Source of the DNA: an uncultured Lachnospiraceae bacterium
GTDB taxonomy: Bacteria; Bacillota; Clostridia; Lachnospirales; Lachnospiraceae
Length of the DNA stretch: 64,000 nucleotides
Assembly: GCA_934293575.1 (NCBI GenBank)
Contig: CAKQYU010000001.1
Location: forward strand, 124,001 to 188,000
Direction: 5' to 3'
Shown here: positions 43,832 through 52,636 of the stretch, piece by piece
Layout of the letters: each line of letters opens with the position of its first letter
How positions within the stretch are numbered: position 1 is the stretch's first letter
Translations under genes and position numbers: made by a program
The notes under the pieces: model-generated
The model's database searches: none
What the model was told of the DNA's origin: nothing
Seen by the model: the letters and a program-made list of their open reading frames with translations, nothing else

Positions 43832-45985
43832 ATGTTTGAACAGGGAATGATAATTCAGAACAGATATGAAATAATCGAAGAAGTTGGCTCAGGTGGAATG
43901 AGCATTGTCTATAAGGCGAAGTGTCATGTATTAAATCGATATGTTGCAATTAAGGTATTAAAACCGGAATTTTCTGATGACAAAAGTTTTGTGAATAAAT
44001 TCCGGATTGAAGCACAGTCGGCAGCCGGTTTGTCACATCCGAATATTGTAAATGTATTTGATGTAGGGGAAGAAAACGGATTTTATTATATTGTAATGGA
44101 ATTGGTGGAAGGAATCACATTAAAGGAATACATTCAGCAAAATGGACGGCTTCCATATCAGACAGCACTCGATTTTATTATTCAGATTTGCTCCGGTATT
44201 GAAGTTGCTCATGAACATCATACAATTCATAGAGACATTAAGCCACAAAATATTATTGTATCGAAAAACGGTACATTAAAAGTAACGGATTTTGGTATTG
44301 CAAAGGCCGCAACCTCTAATACCATAGCATCCAGTGCAATGGGAAGTGTGCATTATATTTCACCGGAACAGGCAAGAGGCGGTTATGCGGACGAGCGTTC
44401 GGATATCTATTCGCTTGGTGTTACTTTATATGAAATGCTGACCGGCAGAGTACCTTTTGAAGGGGAGAATAATGTTACGGTTGCACTTATGCATATTCAA
44501 AGTGAAGTAATCCCTCCAAGAGAGTATTATCCGGATATTCCGATCGGTCTTGAAAAAGTTGTATTGAAAATGATGCAGAAAAAACCGGAACGCAGATATT
44601 TGACCGTAAATGCATTGTTATCGGATTTGAAAAAATTAGTGATGGATCCATATGCAGATGTCGCAAACATCAGTAATGGACAGACGTTAAGTTCTCCGAC
44701 CATTCAGATTACAGAAGAAGAACTGGCAGCAATTAACAAAGGGGCATCCACAGGAGAAGGCTTATCGGTATTTCCGGTTAATCACTCGGAATTGGATGAG
44801 GCAAATAAGGCATTGGAAAGTCTTTATAATGATGAGGATCCGGATTATTATGAAAAAAATGAGGGCGAAGAGGATGAATCAATCTTTGATGATAACCTGA
44901 CAGATGATACAGAATCTTCGACAATCGATCCCAAAACGGAAAAGATGTTGACGATTGCCGCAATTACGGCAACGGTTATTATTGCAATCGTTATCATTGT
45001 TGCAATTGTTTCCGTAACCGGTGTTTTTAAGTCAAATAAGACAACTCAGGAGGCATCAACAGAGGCGGATGCGACGATGATTGATGTATTAGGCTGGCCG
45101 GAGGATAAAGCGATTGCAGCTTTGGATGAAGCAGATATCCCTTATCAGGTAGAACGTGACTATTCAGACAAATACGAAGAAGGAATGGTAATGTCACAGA
45201 GTATTGAAAAGGGTGAAAAATTAAAAGAAGATGAAAAGGTTACTATTGTTATCAGCAAGGGTATGGAGGAAGCAGATGTTCCGAATGTAGTTGGTAAAAC
45301 CGTAGATAATGCGACCTCAATATTGAAAGCTGCCGGTTTTGAAGTGGAAACCCGTGAGGAATATGATGAAGAAGTAGCAGAAAACGAAGTTATCAGTCAG
45401 ACGCCGGAGGGTAGTAAAAAGGCTGCAAAGGGTTCAACCATTACCATTGTTGTAAGTAAAGGTGAGGAAGTAAAAGTAGCTACTGTGCCGGATTTGAAAA
45501 ACAAAACGGTAACAGAGGCAGAAAGTGCATTATCACAGGTAAAATTAAAGCTTGGAAATGTGACACAGGAATATAGTGATACCGTGGCGGAAGGACAGGT
45601 TATCCATCAGGCAATAGCAAGCGGTACCGAAGTCAAGGAAGATACTAAGATTGATATTACAATCAGTAAGGGCGCGGAACCAAAGACAACGACTTATTCA
45701 GCATCCTTCTCCGGTACATTAAACAATGTATCCTATGCATTTGAAGAAGGAGAAGTTGTTTATGTAACAATTACCCTGCGCAGTGGTGGAGCAAGCTATG
45801 ATATCGTTAAGAATTATTATACGGAAAATTCTTTCCCTCTTTCGACGGCAGGACTTGGTACAATTGATGGTCTGACAAGTAAGGATGCCACATTGACCTA
45901 TAGTGTAAAGGATGAAACCGGAGCGGATATTACAGGAAACTTCAGTTCGTCCGTTCAGGCAAAATTAAGAGAAGTGGTACAGTAG
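43832..45985 (+). CDS. prkC: PASTA-domain Ser/Thr protein kinase (PrkC/PknB/Stk1)
   Basis: 717 residues. The cytoplasmic Hanks-type kinase at about 10-270 has GSGGMSIVY, Lys41 in VAIKVLK, HRDIKPQN, DFGIAKA and SPEQARGGYADERSD. An acidic linker leads to a membrane helix at about 372-398. Three extracellular PASTA repeats follow (each ending with a VSKG/ISKG turn), then a C-terminal beta-rich domain of about 100 residues as in other Firmicute PrkC proteins. It senses muropeptides in relatives and can trigger spore germination. The ATG at 43832 suits the AGGTG site; the one at 43817 would overlap prpC. Confidence 0.95.
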   Translation: MFEQGMIIQNRYEIIEEVGSGGMSIVYKAKCHVLNRYVAIKVLKPEFSDDKSFVNKFRIEAQSAAGLSHPNIVNVFDVGEENGFYYIVMELVEGITLKEYIQQNGRLPYQTALDFIIQICSGIEVAHEHHTIHRDIKPQNIIVSKNGTLKVTDFGIAKAATSNTIASSAMGSVHYISPEQARGGYADERSDIYSLGVTLYEMLTGRVPFEGENNVTVALMHIQSEVIPPREYYPDIPIGLEKVVLKMMQKKPERRYLTVNALLSDLKKLVMDPYADVANISNGQTLSSPTIQITEEELAAINKGASTGEGLSVFPVNHSELDEANKALESLYNDEDPDYYEKNEGEEDESIFDDNLTDDTESSTIDPKTEKMLTIAAITATVIIAIVIIVAIVSVTGVFKSNKTTQEASTEADATMIDVLGWPEDKAIAALDEADIPYQVERDYSDKYEEGMVMSQSIEKGEKLKEDEKVTIVISKGMEEADVPNVVGKTVDNATSILKAAGFEVETREEYDEEVAENEVISQTPEGSKKAAKGSTITIVVSKGEEVKVATVPDLKNKTVTEAESALSQVKLKLGNVTQEYSDTVAEGQVIHQAIASGTEVKEDTKIDITISKGAEPKTTTYSASFSGTLNNVSYAFEEGEVVYVTITLRSGGASYDIVKNYYTENSFPLSTAGLGTIDGLTSKDATLTYSVKDETGADITGNFSSSVQAKLREVVQ

Positions 45986-45987
45986 GG

Positions 45988-46875
45988 ATGCAGGATTGTT
46001 TACAGGGTAAAATAATAAAAGGAATTGCAGGCTTTTATTATATTCACAGTAATGGAATTGTATATGAATGTAAGGCAAAGGGAGCATTCCGCAACCGGAA
46101 AATAAAGCCATTGGTCGGAGATGATGTTGAACTAACGGTTTTGGATGATGAAAAACATCTTGGCAATATAGAAAAAATATTGCCAAGACATTCGAAACTG
46201 ATTCGTCCGGCAGTGGCAAATGTTGACCAGGCGGTGGTTGTATTTGCGGCAATGGCACCTGCTCCCAATTTTAATCTGTTAGATCGATTTCTTTTGATGA
46301 TGGAAAAACAGGAAATACCGGTAATTATTTGTATTAACAAAACAGATCTTGTGTCGGACACCCAATTAGAGGAATATCGTTTTATTTATGAAAAAAGCGG
46401 ATATGAAATGGTAATGATCAGCACTTATGAAGAGGAAGGGATTTCTTTATTAAAAGAAATGCTAAAGGGAAAAACAACAGCTTTGGCGGGACCTTCCGGT
46501 GTCGGAAAATCTTCCATTATGAACTTATTGAATCCGAACGCCTCAATGGAGACCGGGGAAATCAGTCAGAAAATCCAGCGCGGGAAACATACGACAAGAC
46601 ATTCGGAGATTCTTCCAATCGGTAAGGACACTTATCTTGTCGATACACCCGGATTTAGTTCCATTTATTTTTTTGATATGGAGGAAGAGGAATTAAAGAC
46701 GTATTATCATGATTTTGAACCATATGAGCCGTATTGCCGTTTTCGGGGATGCAATCATATCGGGGAAACCGAGTGTGGTGTGAAGCAGGCGGTTGAAAAA
46801 AAGGAATTACCGGAATCAAGATATGAAAATTACAAATTGTTTTTTGAAGAAATCAAAAGTCAAAAAAAATATTAA
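45988..46875 (+). CDS. rsgA: Small ribosomal subunit biogenesis GTPase RsgA
   Basis: 295 residues. An N-terminal OB-fold is followed by a circularly permuted GTPase (NKTD before the P-loop GPSGVGKSS, then DTPGFSS) and a C-terminal zinc site in CRFRGCNHIGETEC. It matures the 30S subunit. Starts 2 bases after prkC, without an obvious separate promoter. Confidence 0.96.
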   Translation: MQDCLQGKIIKGIAGFYYIHSNGIVYECKAKGAFRNRKIKPLVGDDVELTVLDDEKHLGNIEKILPRHSKLIRPAVANVDQAVVVFAAMAPAPNFNLLDRFLLMMEKQEIPVIICINKTDLVSDTQLEEYRFIYEKSGYEMVMISTYEEEGISLLKEMLKGKTTALAGPSGVGKSSIMNLLNPNASMETGEISQKIQRGKHTTRHSEILPIGKDTYLVDTPGFSSIYFFDMEEEELKTYYHDFEPYEPYCRFRGCNHIGETECGVKQAVEKKELPESRYENYKLFFEEIKSQKKY

Positions 46876-46908
46876 TCAATTATATTGGGAAAGTTGAGGA
46901 TATGAAGT

Positions 46909-47571
46909 ATGAATTATATTGCACCTTCCGTTTTATCGGCTGATTTTTCCACGTTGGGAAATGATATTGCCACCGTTGTTGCAGCGGGCGCAGAGGTGAT
47001 TCATTTAGATGTTATGGATGGTCAGTTTGTTCCAAATATCTCTTTTGGGGCACCTGTTATTACATCGGTTCGTAAAATCGTAAATGCATTATTTGACGTT
47101 CATTTAATGATTGAAGATCCAATCCGCTATCTGGAGGACTTTAGAAAGGCAGGAGCGGATATTATTACAGTTCATTACGAGGCATGTAAGGATGTTAGAG
47201 CCACATTAGAAAAAATCGAATATTTTGGTCTTAAAGTAGGTTTGGCAATTAGTCCGGATACGCCGGTTGATGTGTTAGAACCGTATTTCGATATTGTAGA
47301 TATGGTTTTGGTAATGAGTGTTCATCCGGGATTCGGCGGACAAAGTTTTATTGAGAACAGTTTGGAAAAGGTTCGCGCAGTCCGTAAAATGGCAGATGAG
47401 CATGGGAAAAAGGATTTGTGGATTGAAGTAGACGGTGGAATCGGAGCAGCGAATATAAAGGCTGTCAAGGATGCCGGAGCAAATGTATTGGTTGCCGGTT
47501 CCGCAGTATTCAGAGGAAATGCTGCAGAGAACGTCCGTACATTAAAATCCATTGTAAATGAAGAAGACTAA
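46909..47571 (+). CDS. rpe: Ribulose-phosphate 3-epimerase
   Basis: 220-residue TIM barrel interconverting ribulose 5-phosphate and xylulose 5-phosphate. Motifs: SVLSADFSTLG, HLDVMDGQFVPN, SVHPGFGGQSF and EVDGGI. Last gene of the run from def. The thiamine pyrophosphokinase gene often found next is not present. Confidence 0.97.
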   Translation: MNYIAPSVLSADFSTLGNDIATVVAAGAEVIHLDVMDGQFVPNISFGAPVITSVRKIVNALFDVHLMIEDPIRYLEDFRKAGADIITVHYEACKDVRATLEKIEYFGLKVGLAISPDTPVDVLEPYFDIVDMVLVMSVHPGFGGQSFIENSLEKVRAVRKMADEHGKKDLWIEVDGGIGAANIKAVKDAGANVLVAGSAVFRGNAAENVRTLKSIVNEED

Positions 47572-47574
47572 ATA

Positions 47575-47617
47575 AAAAGGTGTAATCCTGATAATAGGGA
47601 TTACACCTTTTCTTTTT
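47575..47617. terminator. Bidirectional terminator between rpe and the Na/Pi cotransporter gene
   Basis: AAAAGGTGTAATCC (47575-47588) pairs with GGATTACACCTTTT (47598-47611), 14 pairs, with a T run on the right and an A run on the left. It can end both converging genes. Confidence 0.92.
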
Positions 47618-47623
47618 AGATTT

Positions 47624-49594
47624 TTATGATTTCTTTTTAAAATCCGTTTTTTTACGTTCATTTTTTTTGCTTTCCGATTTTTTAGAACCTAATTTCTTTC
47701 CGGTATTCTTTTTGTTCTTTGCTTCCGGTTTCTTTAAATCTGTTTTTTGTGCTTCTTCTTTTTCTTCTTCCTGAACCTTTTCTGTTACCGCATTAATTGC
47801 TTCTTTTGCATCATAGGAAATCGGAACAATATACTGTGATTCGTAATAGTAATACAAAGCTTTGTATTCTTCGCTGAAACTGTCATTTGCATGTCCGTGC
47901 ATATCATCAAAGTTACGGTCATTTGCAACACGTTTAATGATATGAAGTGATACATTCGAACAATGGGATGCAATTCGTTCAAAACTTGTTACGAGGTCGA
48001 CCAGAGCAATGCCGCCTTCAATACCGCAATCACCGCTTTGTAAACGGTCTACATGATGGGATTTGATGGTTTCTTTTAACTGATCGATGGTTTCTGCTAA
48101 CGGCTCTACACGGATGGCAGCGGTGGCATTGTTTGTTTTAAATGCCTGAAAGGTTGTATTCATAATGTTATCAACGGCATCAATAATCGTATCCACTTCT
48201 TTGTGTCCGGCAGGAGAAAAATGAATATTTTGTGCATTTTTATCCTGTGCGACATAATAAATATTAATACAGTGGTCGCCCATTCGTTCAAAATCACTGA
48301 CGGAATTTAAAATTTCGGAAACTGCCAGACGATCATCGGATGACAGACGTTTGGAATTGATTTTAACCAAGTATGCGGATAATGCACTTTCACATTTGTC
48401 AATGAAGGATTCATTTTCATGTAATGCATTTAACTTGCTCTCGTCATAGTTATAAATCAATCCGGTTGCAATTTTATAATTTTCATAAATGGAATCTACC
48501 ATGGATTCAATTACATGTTTACACTGTTCCAATGCAATGGTAGGTGTGTTTAATAACATATCATCCAAGGTTGCAAGTTCTTTGTCTGTTTTGGATACCT
48601 CATCATCTTTTAATATCTTTCCGGTAAGAGATGCGACCTTATCACTTAACGGTAATAATATAATACTGGTTAAAAAGTTAAACAAAAAATGAACATTGGC
48701 AATATCACCACGATTTACGGTATCCTGCCAGAAGCTGATACCGATGGTATAATAAATAACATAGATAATTGTTGTAAATACAACAGCACCAAATATATTA
48801 AAGAATAAATAACTTAACGAAACACGTTTGGCTTTTTTATTTGCACCGATACCGCCCAAAATAATAGTCATACATTTACCGAGATTTTGTCCGATGATAA
48901 TCGGAACTGCGGTTGCATAGGTAACAGAACCGGTTGCGGATAATGCCTGTAAGATACCGACAGATGCAGAGGAACTTTGGATAATGGCAGTAATTACCAA
49001 GCCTATCAAAATACCGAAGAACGGATTACTGAAAGAGGTAAATGCATTCTGGAAAGCAACGGATTCCTTTAACGGAGCAAACACACTTTCCATGGTTGTC
49101 ATACCGTAAAATAATACACCCATGCCAACCATAATACCTGCTATCTGCTTGGCCTTTTTGTTATTTGTAAAAAGAAGAATAAATGCACCGATACCAACTA
49201 AGATGGGAGCGAAAGAAGATGGTTTTAATAATTGCAATACAATATTATCAGAACCGATATCACCCAAACGAAGAATCTGGGCAGTTACGGTACTACCGAC
49301 ATTTGCACCCATAACAACCGGAATTGCCTGCGATAACTTCATGATTCCGGCATTTACAAAACCGATTAACATGATGGAAGTAGCAGCAGAACTTTGAATG
49401 ATAGCGGTTACACCTGCACCAAGTCCCCAGCCCTTTATCTGACCGACACCCTTTCTCTTACTGGTGGTAAGTTTTTCTAATATCCGTTCCAAACCACCTC
49501 CGGCAAGTTTTTCAAGGGACGATCCCATAAGGCTCATTCCGTACAGGAATAAACCGATTCCTCCAAGTAACTGTAAAAACGATAAAACATCCAT
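47624..49594 (-). CDS. Na/Pi cotransporter family protein with PhoU-like domain
   Basis: 656 residues. The N-terminal membrane part has two inverted Na/Pi (PF02690-type) repeats with QSSAATS and QSSSASVG signatures and about eight to ten helices. A PhoU-like helical domain follows at about 340-560. The last 50 residues are an unusual Lys-rich tail with KK-S/N-E-type units. The family moves phosphate or a related anion with sodium. GGAGG precedes the ATG. It is monocistronic and divergent from the proline symporter. Confidence 0.9.
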   Translation of the reverse strand: MDVLSFLQLLGGIGLFLYGMSLMGSSLEKLAGGGLERILEKLTTSKRKGVGQIKGWGLGAGVTAIIQSSAATSIMLIGFVNAGIMKLSQAIPVVMGANVGSTVTAQILRLGDIGSDNIVLQLLKPSSFAPILVGIGAFILLFTNNKKAKQIAGIMVGMGVLFYGMTTMESVFAPLKESVAFQNAFTSFSNPFFGILIGLVITAIIQSSSASVGILQALSATGSVTYATAVPIIIGQNLGKCMTIILGGIGANKKAKRVSLSYLFFNIFGAVVFTTIIYVIYYTIGISFWQDTVNRGDIANVHFLFNFLTSIILLPLSDKVASLTGKILKDDEVSKTDKELATLDDMLLNTPTIALEQCKHVIESMVDSIYENYKIATGLIYNYDESKLNALHENESFIDKCESALSAYLVKINSKRLSSDDRLAVSEILNSVSDFERMGDHCINIYYVAQDKNAQNIHFSPAGHKEVDTIIDAVDNIMNTTFQAFKTNNATAAIRVEPLAETIDQLKETIKSHHVDRLQSGDCGIEGGIALVDLVTSFERIASHCSNVSLHIIKRVANDRNFDDMHGHANDSFSEEYKALYYYYESQYIVPISYDAKEAINAVTEKVQEEEKEEAQKTDLKKPEAKNKKNTGKKLGSKKSESKKNERKKTDFKKKS

Positions 49595-49665
49595 ATTCTC
49601 TTATCCTCCGAATTGTTAGACTTAGCAATAGTATTTCATATATGCTTTTTTTCATCCAGTTTACT

Positions 49666-49694
49666 ATTATAATTTGTTTTATTTCGTTTGTCAC
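49666..49694 (-). promoter_or_regulatory. Promoter for the Na/Pi cotransporter gene
   Basis: On the minus strand, GTGACA (complement of 49689-49694) and TATAAT (complement of 49666-49671), spacer 17. Confidence 0.65.
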
Positions 49695-49733
49695 TACAAA
49701 TTATCGGTTCCACTGGATTTTTATAACAAATTA

Positions 49734-49742
49734 TGGTAATAT
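49734..49742 (+). promoter_or_regulatory. Possible extended -10 promoter for the proline symporter gene
   Basis: TGGTAATAT at 49734-49742 resembles an extended -10. No good -35 is seen. The start codon is 33 bases further on. Confidence 0.3.
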
Positions 49743-49775
49743 TGCTCTACGTGATTAAAAATAAGGAGAAAAAAT

Positions 49776-51332
49776 ATGAGTAGTTCATTTATTTGGGTAT
49801 TGATTGCGTTTGTTGCATATATGATTGTAATGATTGCAATTGGTGCAATTTATGCAAAGTCTACGAAAAATTCGGAAGACTATTTTTTAGGTGGAAGAAA
49901 CTTAAACGGATGGGTTGCAGCATTATCTGCACAGGCATCGGATATGAGTGGCTGGCTGTTGATGGGTCTGCCGGGCAGTGTCTATGCGTTCGGTACCGGT
50001 CAGGCATGGATTGCAGTCGGTTTATTTATCGGTACGGTTTTAAACTGGCTGTTTGTTTCATCCAGATTACGTCGTTATACGATACGGGCAAATAATTCAT
50101 TAACATTGCCTTCTTATCTGGAAAATCGTTTTCATGACAAAAAACGAATCCTTTTGGTTGCATCGTCGGTTGTAATTGTTATATTCTTTTTGGTTTATAC
50201 GGCATCGGCTCTTACAGCAGGCGGTAAATTGTTTTCTTCCGTATTCGGAATTGATTACAGAATCGCATTGACCATTGGAGCTGCGGTTATTTTGATTTAT
50301 ACGTTTTTAGGTGGATTTTTAGCTGTTTGCATAACAGATTTTATTCAGGGTACTTTAATGCTGATTGCATTACTTGCGGTACCGATTGTTGCTTATTTCT
50401 TAGCCGGACCTGAGAATTTTATCCAGTTGTTAAATCAGTCCGGAGTAGAAGGCGGAGCAAGCTCTTATTTGAATATTATGCATGATTCCGGTAGTCAGGT
50501 ATCGGTTGTTTATGTGATTTCACAGCTGGCATGGGCGTTGGGATATTTTGGTATGCCTCATATTTTGGTTCGTTTTATGGCGGTATCAAGTGAAAAGGAA
50601 CTGAAAAAATCAAAAGTAATAGCAATTATCTGGGTTGCATTGTCATTGATTTTTGCTATTTTAATCGGTATTGTGGGACGTGCTTATCTGTATCCGGAAA
50701 TCCTTGGAGATACAACCAACATTACAGTTGAGAATGTATTCATTGAAATGATTAAAAAGGTATTTATGGAAGATATTCACATGGCATTTATCGGAGGATT
50801 GTTCCTTTGCGGTATTTTAGCGGCAATCATGTCAACTGCGGATTCCCAGCTTTTAGTAACCGCTTCTTCTGTTGCAGAGGATTTATATAAGGGAATTATC
50901 AATAAAAAAGTATCCGACAAGAAAGTTCTTTTGGTCAGCCGTATTACGGTTATAGTAGTTGCTGTTTTGGCGTATATTATTGCATTAAATCCAAACAGCT
51001 CCGTCATGGGACTTGTGTCAGATGCGTGGGCAGGATTCGGTGCTGCTTTTGGTCCGATTGTAATACTTTCCCTTTACTGGAAACGGACAAATTTGGCAGG
51101 TGCTATTTCCGGAATTGTTTCGGGTGCGGCAACGGTAATCATCTGGGATTATATTCCTTGTATGAAAACAGCGGAAGGTATGGTTACACTTGCAAACTAT
51201 ACCGGGTTATATTCACTGGCAATCGGATTTGTAATCAGTTTGGTATTGATTGTAATCTTTTCGCTTGCTACAAAAGCTCCGTCCGATGAAATTCTGAAAG
51301 AATTTGATGATATGAAGAATGGTGAATTTTAA
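49776..51332 (+). CDS. putP: Sodium/proline symporter
   Basis: 518-residue sodium:solute symporter (SSS family) with about 13 membrane helices. KNSEDYFLGGRNLNGWVAAL, ASDMSGWLLMGLPG and the helix-5 region with FLGGFLAV fit PutP. Substrate specificity for proline is by family likeness. AAGGAG precedes the ATG. It is monocistronic, ending at a strong hairpin. Confidence 0.92.
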   Translation: MSSSFIWVLIAFVAYMIVMIAIGAIYAKSTKNSEDYFLGGRNLNGWVAALSAQASDMSGWLLMGLPGSVYAFGTGQAWIAVGLFIGTVLNWLFVSSRLRRYTIRANNSLTLPSYLENRFHDKKRILLVASSVVIVIFFLVYTASALTAGGKLFSSVFGIDYRIALTIGAAVILIYTFLGGFLAVCITDFIQGTLMLIALLAVPIVAYFLAGPENFIQLLNQSGVEGGASSYLNIMHDSGSQVSVVYVISQLAWALGYFGMPHILVRFMAVSSEKELKKSKVIAIIWVALSLIFAILIGIVGRAYLYPEILGDTTNITVENVFIEMIKKVFMEDIHMAFIGGLFLCGILAAIMSTADSQLLVTASSVAEDLYKGIINKKVSDKKVLLVSRITVIVVAVLAYIIALNPNSSVMGLVSDAWAGFGAAFGPIVILSLYWKRTNLAGAISGIVSGAATVIIWDYIPCMKTAEGMVTLANYTGLYSLAIGFVISLVLIVIFSLATKAPSDEILKEFDDMKNGEF

Positions 51333-51351
51333 GAAAATCAGATCGATAAAA

Positions 51352-51380
51352 AAAGAGACCAAGGTAATTGGTCTCTTTCT
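51352..51380 (+). terminator. Terminator after putP
   Basis: AAAGAGACCAA (51352-51362) pairs perfectly with TTGGTCTCTTT (51368-51378) around GGTAA, then a T-rich stretch. Confidence 0.92.
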
Positions 51381-51510
51381 TTCTATAAGTATAAGGGAGA
51401 ATTAATGAAAATAAAATTTTCTATAAAGTAATATAAACTATAAATATGAACAAATTGTTACTTCAAATGTAAATTATTGTTAACAAATAAAAAGGAAAAT
51501 AAAAATTATT

Positions 51511-51972
51511 ATGAATGTCCAGATTTTATGTATTGGAAAAGTAAAAGATAAATTTAACCGGGAACAGATAAAACTTTGTTGTGATAAGATAAATAAAGGA
51601 CAACATCAGATAAGTATATTTGAATATCCGGACATGAAAATCCCGGTTCGTATGAAGGAAAACGGAATTGAGGAATTTCTGGAAAAAGAATGGCAAAAGC
51701 CAATGCAGAAGATTACAGGAAAAGATTATGTTGTTGCATTATGTATTGAAGGAAAAGAATTATCAACCAAACAACATATTTCTAATATCAGACAGGCAGT
51801 ATGCAATGAATATCAATCCGTTACATATTTGATCGGCGGTTCTTTGGGATTGCCGGAACAGTTAAAAAAACGAGCCAATTTAAAAATCAGTTTTTCCAAG
51901 ATGACATTTCCGCATCAGCTGATGCGGGTTGTATTGTGTGAAGAAATAGCACAGGTATTAAATGAACTTTAG
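51511..51972 (+). CDS. rlmH: RlmH-family 23S rRNA methyltransferase, knot subunit without catalytic tail
   Basis: 153 residues. The family reaction is N3-methylation of pseudouridine 1915 (E. coli numbering) in 23S rRNA by a SPOUT dimer. The SAM-binding trefoil knot is intact: ALCIEGKELS, IGGSLGL at 108-114 and SFSKMTFPHQLMR at 127-139. The protein then ends with LCEEIAQVLNEL and lacks the family's C-terminal tail (YRA-x-K-I-x-R-G-E-P-Y-H-K type). The N-terminal EYxKRLxRY helix is also changed. The ribosome site (AAGGAAA) is about 15 bases upstream, so the start is moderately certain. The next gene, on the other strand, holds the missing parts. Confidence 0.88.
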   Translation: MNVQILCIGKVKDKFNREQIKLCCDKINKGQHQISIFEYPDMKIPVRMKENGIEEFLEKEWQKPMQKITGKDYVVALCIEGKELSTKQHISNIRQAVCNEYQSVTYLIGGSLGLPEQLKKRANLKISFSKMTFPHQLMRVVLCEEIAQVLNEL

Positions 51973-51973
51973 T

Positions 51974-52408
51974 TTATTTGTGGTAGGTTTTGCCGTTTAT
52001 GATTGTATAGCTGCGGTATATCTGTTCAAATAATAAAACACAAAGGGTCTGTACGGATAAATTACTGTTGGATACACAAAAAAAATCGGGCAAAATGTTC
52101 GGATATTTTTCAAAAGCCTGATAAATTTCTTCTGCGGAATATCCTATATATATATGTAGGTTTGATTTGCCGGATTGTTCGTATTTTTGAATCTGTTTTG
52201 AAAAATCAATGGAAGTGTAAGTGGATATGCCTCTTGTAATATAAGCAATCTGATGGTTTGCTTCATGGAAGGCGGCAGGAACCAAATTTGCGGGATGAAG
52301 AATAAAATCCGTCTTACAGTAGGTGCTTAATCGCTTTTGGTATTCTTCAATGGCAGCACGCTGTTGTTCATAAATATTTTTTTCTTTACAATAAATAAAA
52401 TAATGCAT
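51974..52408 (-). CDS. RlmH-like paralogue with catalytic tail, SAM knot motif lost
   Basis: 144 residues, convergent with rlmH and separated from its stop by one base. It keeps the RlmH helix EYQKRLSTYCK at 22-32 and the C-terminal tail EQIYRSYTIINGKTYHK at 128-144. The GGSLGL SAM loop is replaced by IGYSAEE at 88-94, and the SKMTFPHQLMR segment by SNSNLSVQTLC. On its own it should not bind SAM normally. AGGAG precedes the ATG by 8 bases. The only promoter seen upstream is that of tRNA-Arg. It may be a partner subunit of the neighbouring RlmH. Confidence 0.8.
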   Translation of the reverse strand: MHYFIYCKEKNIYEQQRAAIEEYQKRLSTYCKTDFILHPANLVPAAFHEANHQIAYITRGISTYTSIDFSKQIQKYEQSGKSNLHIYIGYSAEEIYQAFEKYPNILPDFFCVSNSNLSVQTLCVLLFEQIYRSYTIINGKTYHK

Positions 52409-52444
52409 GAAACAGGCTCCTAGCTTGATATGATAAAAAAAAAA

Positions 52445-52516
52445 TGCACCAGACAGGAATCGAACCTGCGCACATGGCTCCGGAGGCCATTGCTCTATCC
52501 ACTGAGCTACTGGTGC
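52445..52516 (-). tRNA. tRNA-Arg, anticodon CCG
   Basis: The minus strand folds as a cloverleaf: acceptor GCACCAG/CTGGTGC, D stem GCTC/GAGC, anticodon stem ATGGC/GCCAT with loop CTCCGGA (anticodon CCG), T stem GCAGG/CCTGT with loop TTCGATT, discriminator A. The 3' CCA is not encoded. Ten T follow immediately on the transcribed strand. It reads CGG codons. Confidence 0.95.
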
Positions 52517-52528
52517 ATAACAAGATAT

Positions 52529-52557
52529 ATAATACTACAAAATAATAAAATATGCAA
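52529..52557 (-). promoter_or_regulatory. Promoter for tRNA-Arg
   Basis: On the minus strand, TTGCAT (complement of 52552-52557) and TATTAT (complement of 52529-52534), spacer 17, placing the start just before the tRNA. It may also serve the RlmH-like gene downstream. Confidence 0.7.
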
Positions 52558-52582
52558 TTGCTGATTTTAAGAAGAATCCAGG

Positions 52583-52611
52583 TTGCATTTTGTTTGCTGC
52601 TTTGCTACAAT
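52583..52611 (+). promoter_or_regulatory. Promoter for the membrane protein gene at 52637
   Basis: TTGCAT at 52583-52588 and TACAAT at 52606-52611, spacer 17. The ribosome site AAAAGGAG follows at about 52624. Confidence 0.7.
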
Positions 52612-52636
52612 GTCTATGTTAAAAAAGGAGATATTT

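Noticed and set aside
44917..44923. TTCGACA, a match to the Spo0A box
   Set aside because: It is inside the prkC coding region with no promoter nearby. A seven-base match is expected by chance.
51405..51431. Eight-codon open frame with a good ribosome site before rlmH
   Set aside because: Sequence is AT-rich with no regulatory codon pattern and no attenuator hairpin; probably chance.
51455..51486. TTGTTA/TAACAA repeat before rlmH as a regulator site
   Set aside because: The halves are 20 bases apart, too far for the regulators with this half-site, in an AT-rich gap.
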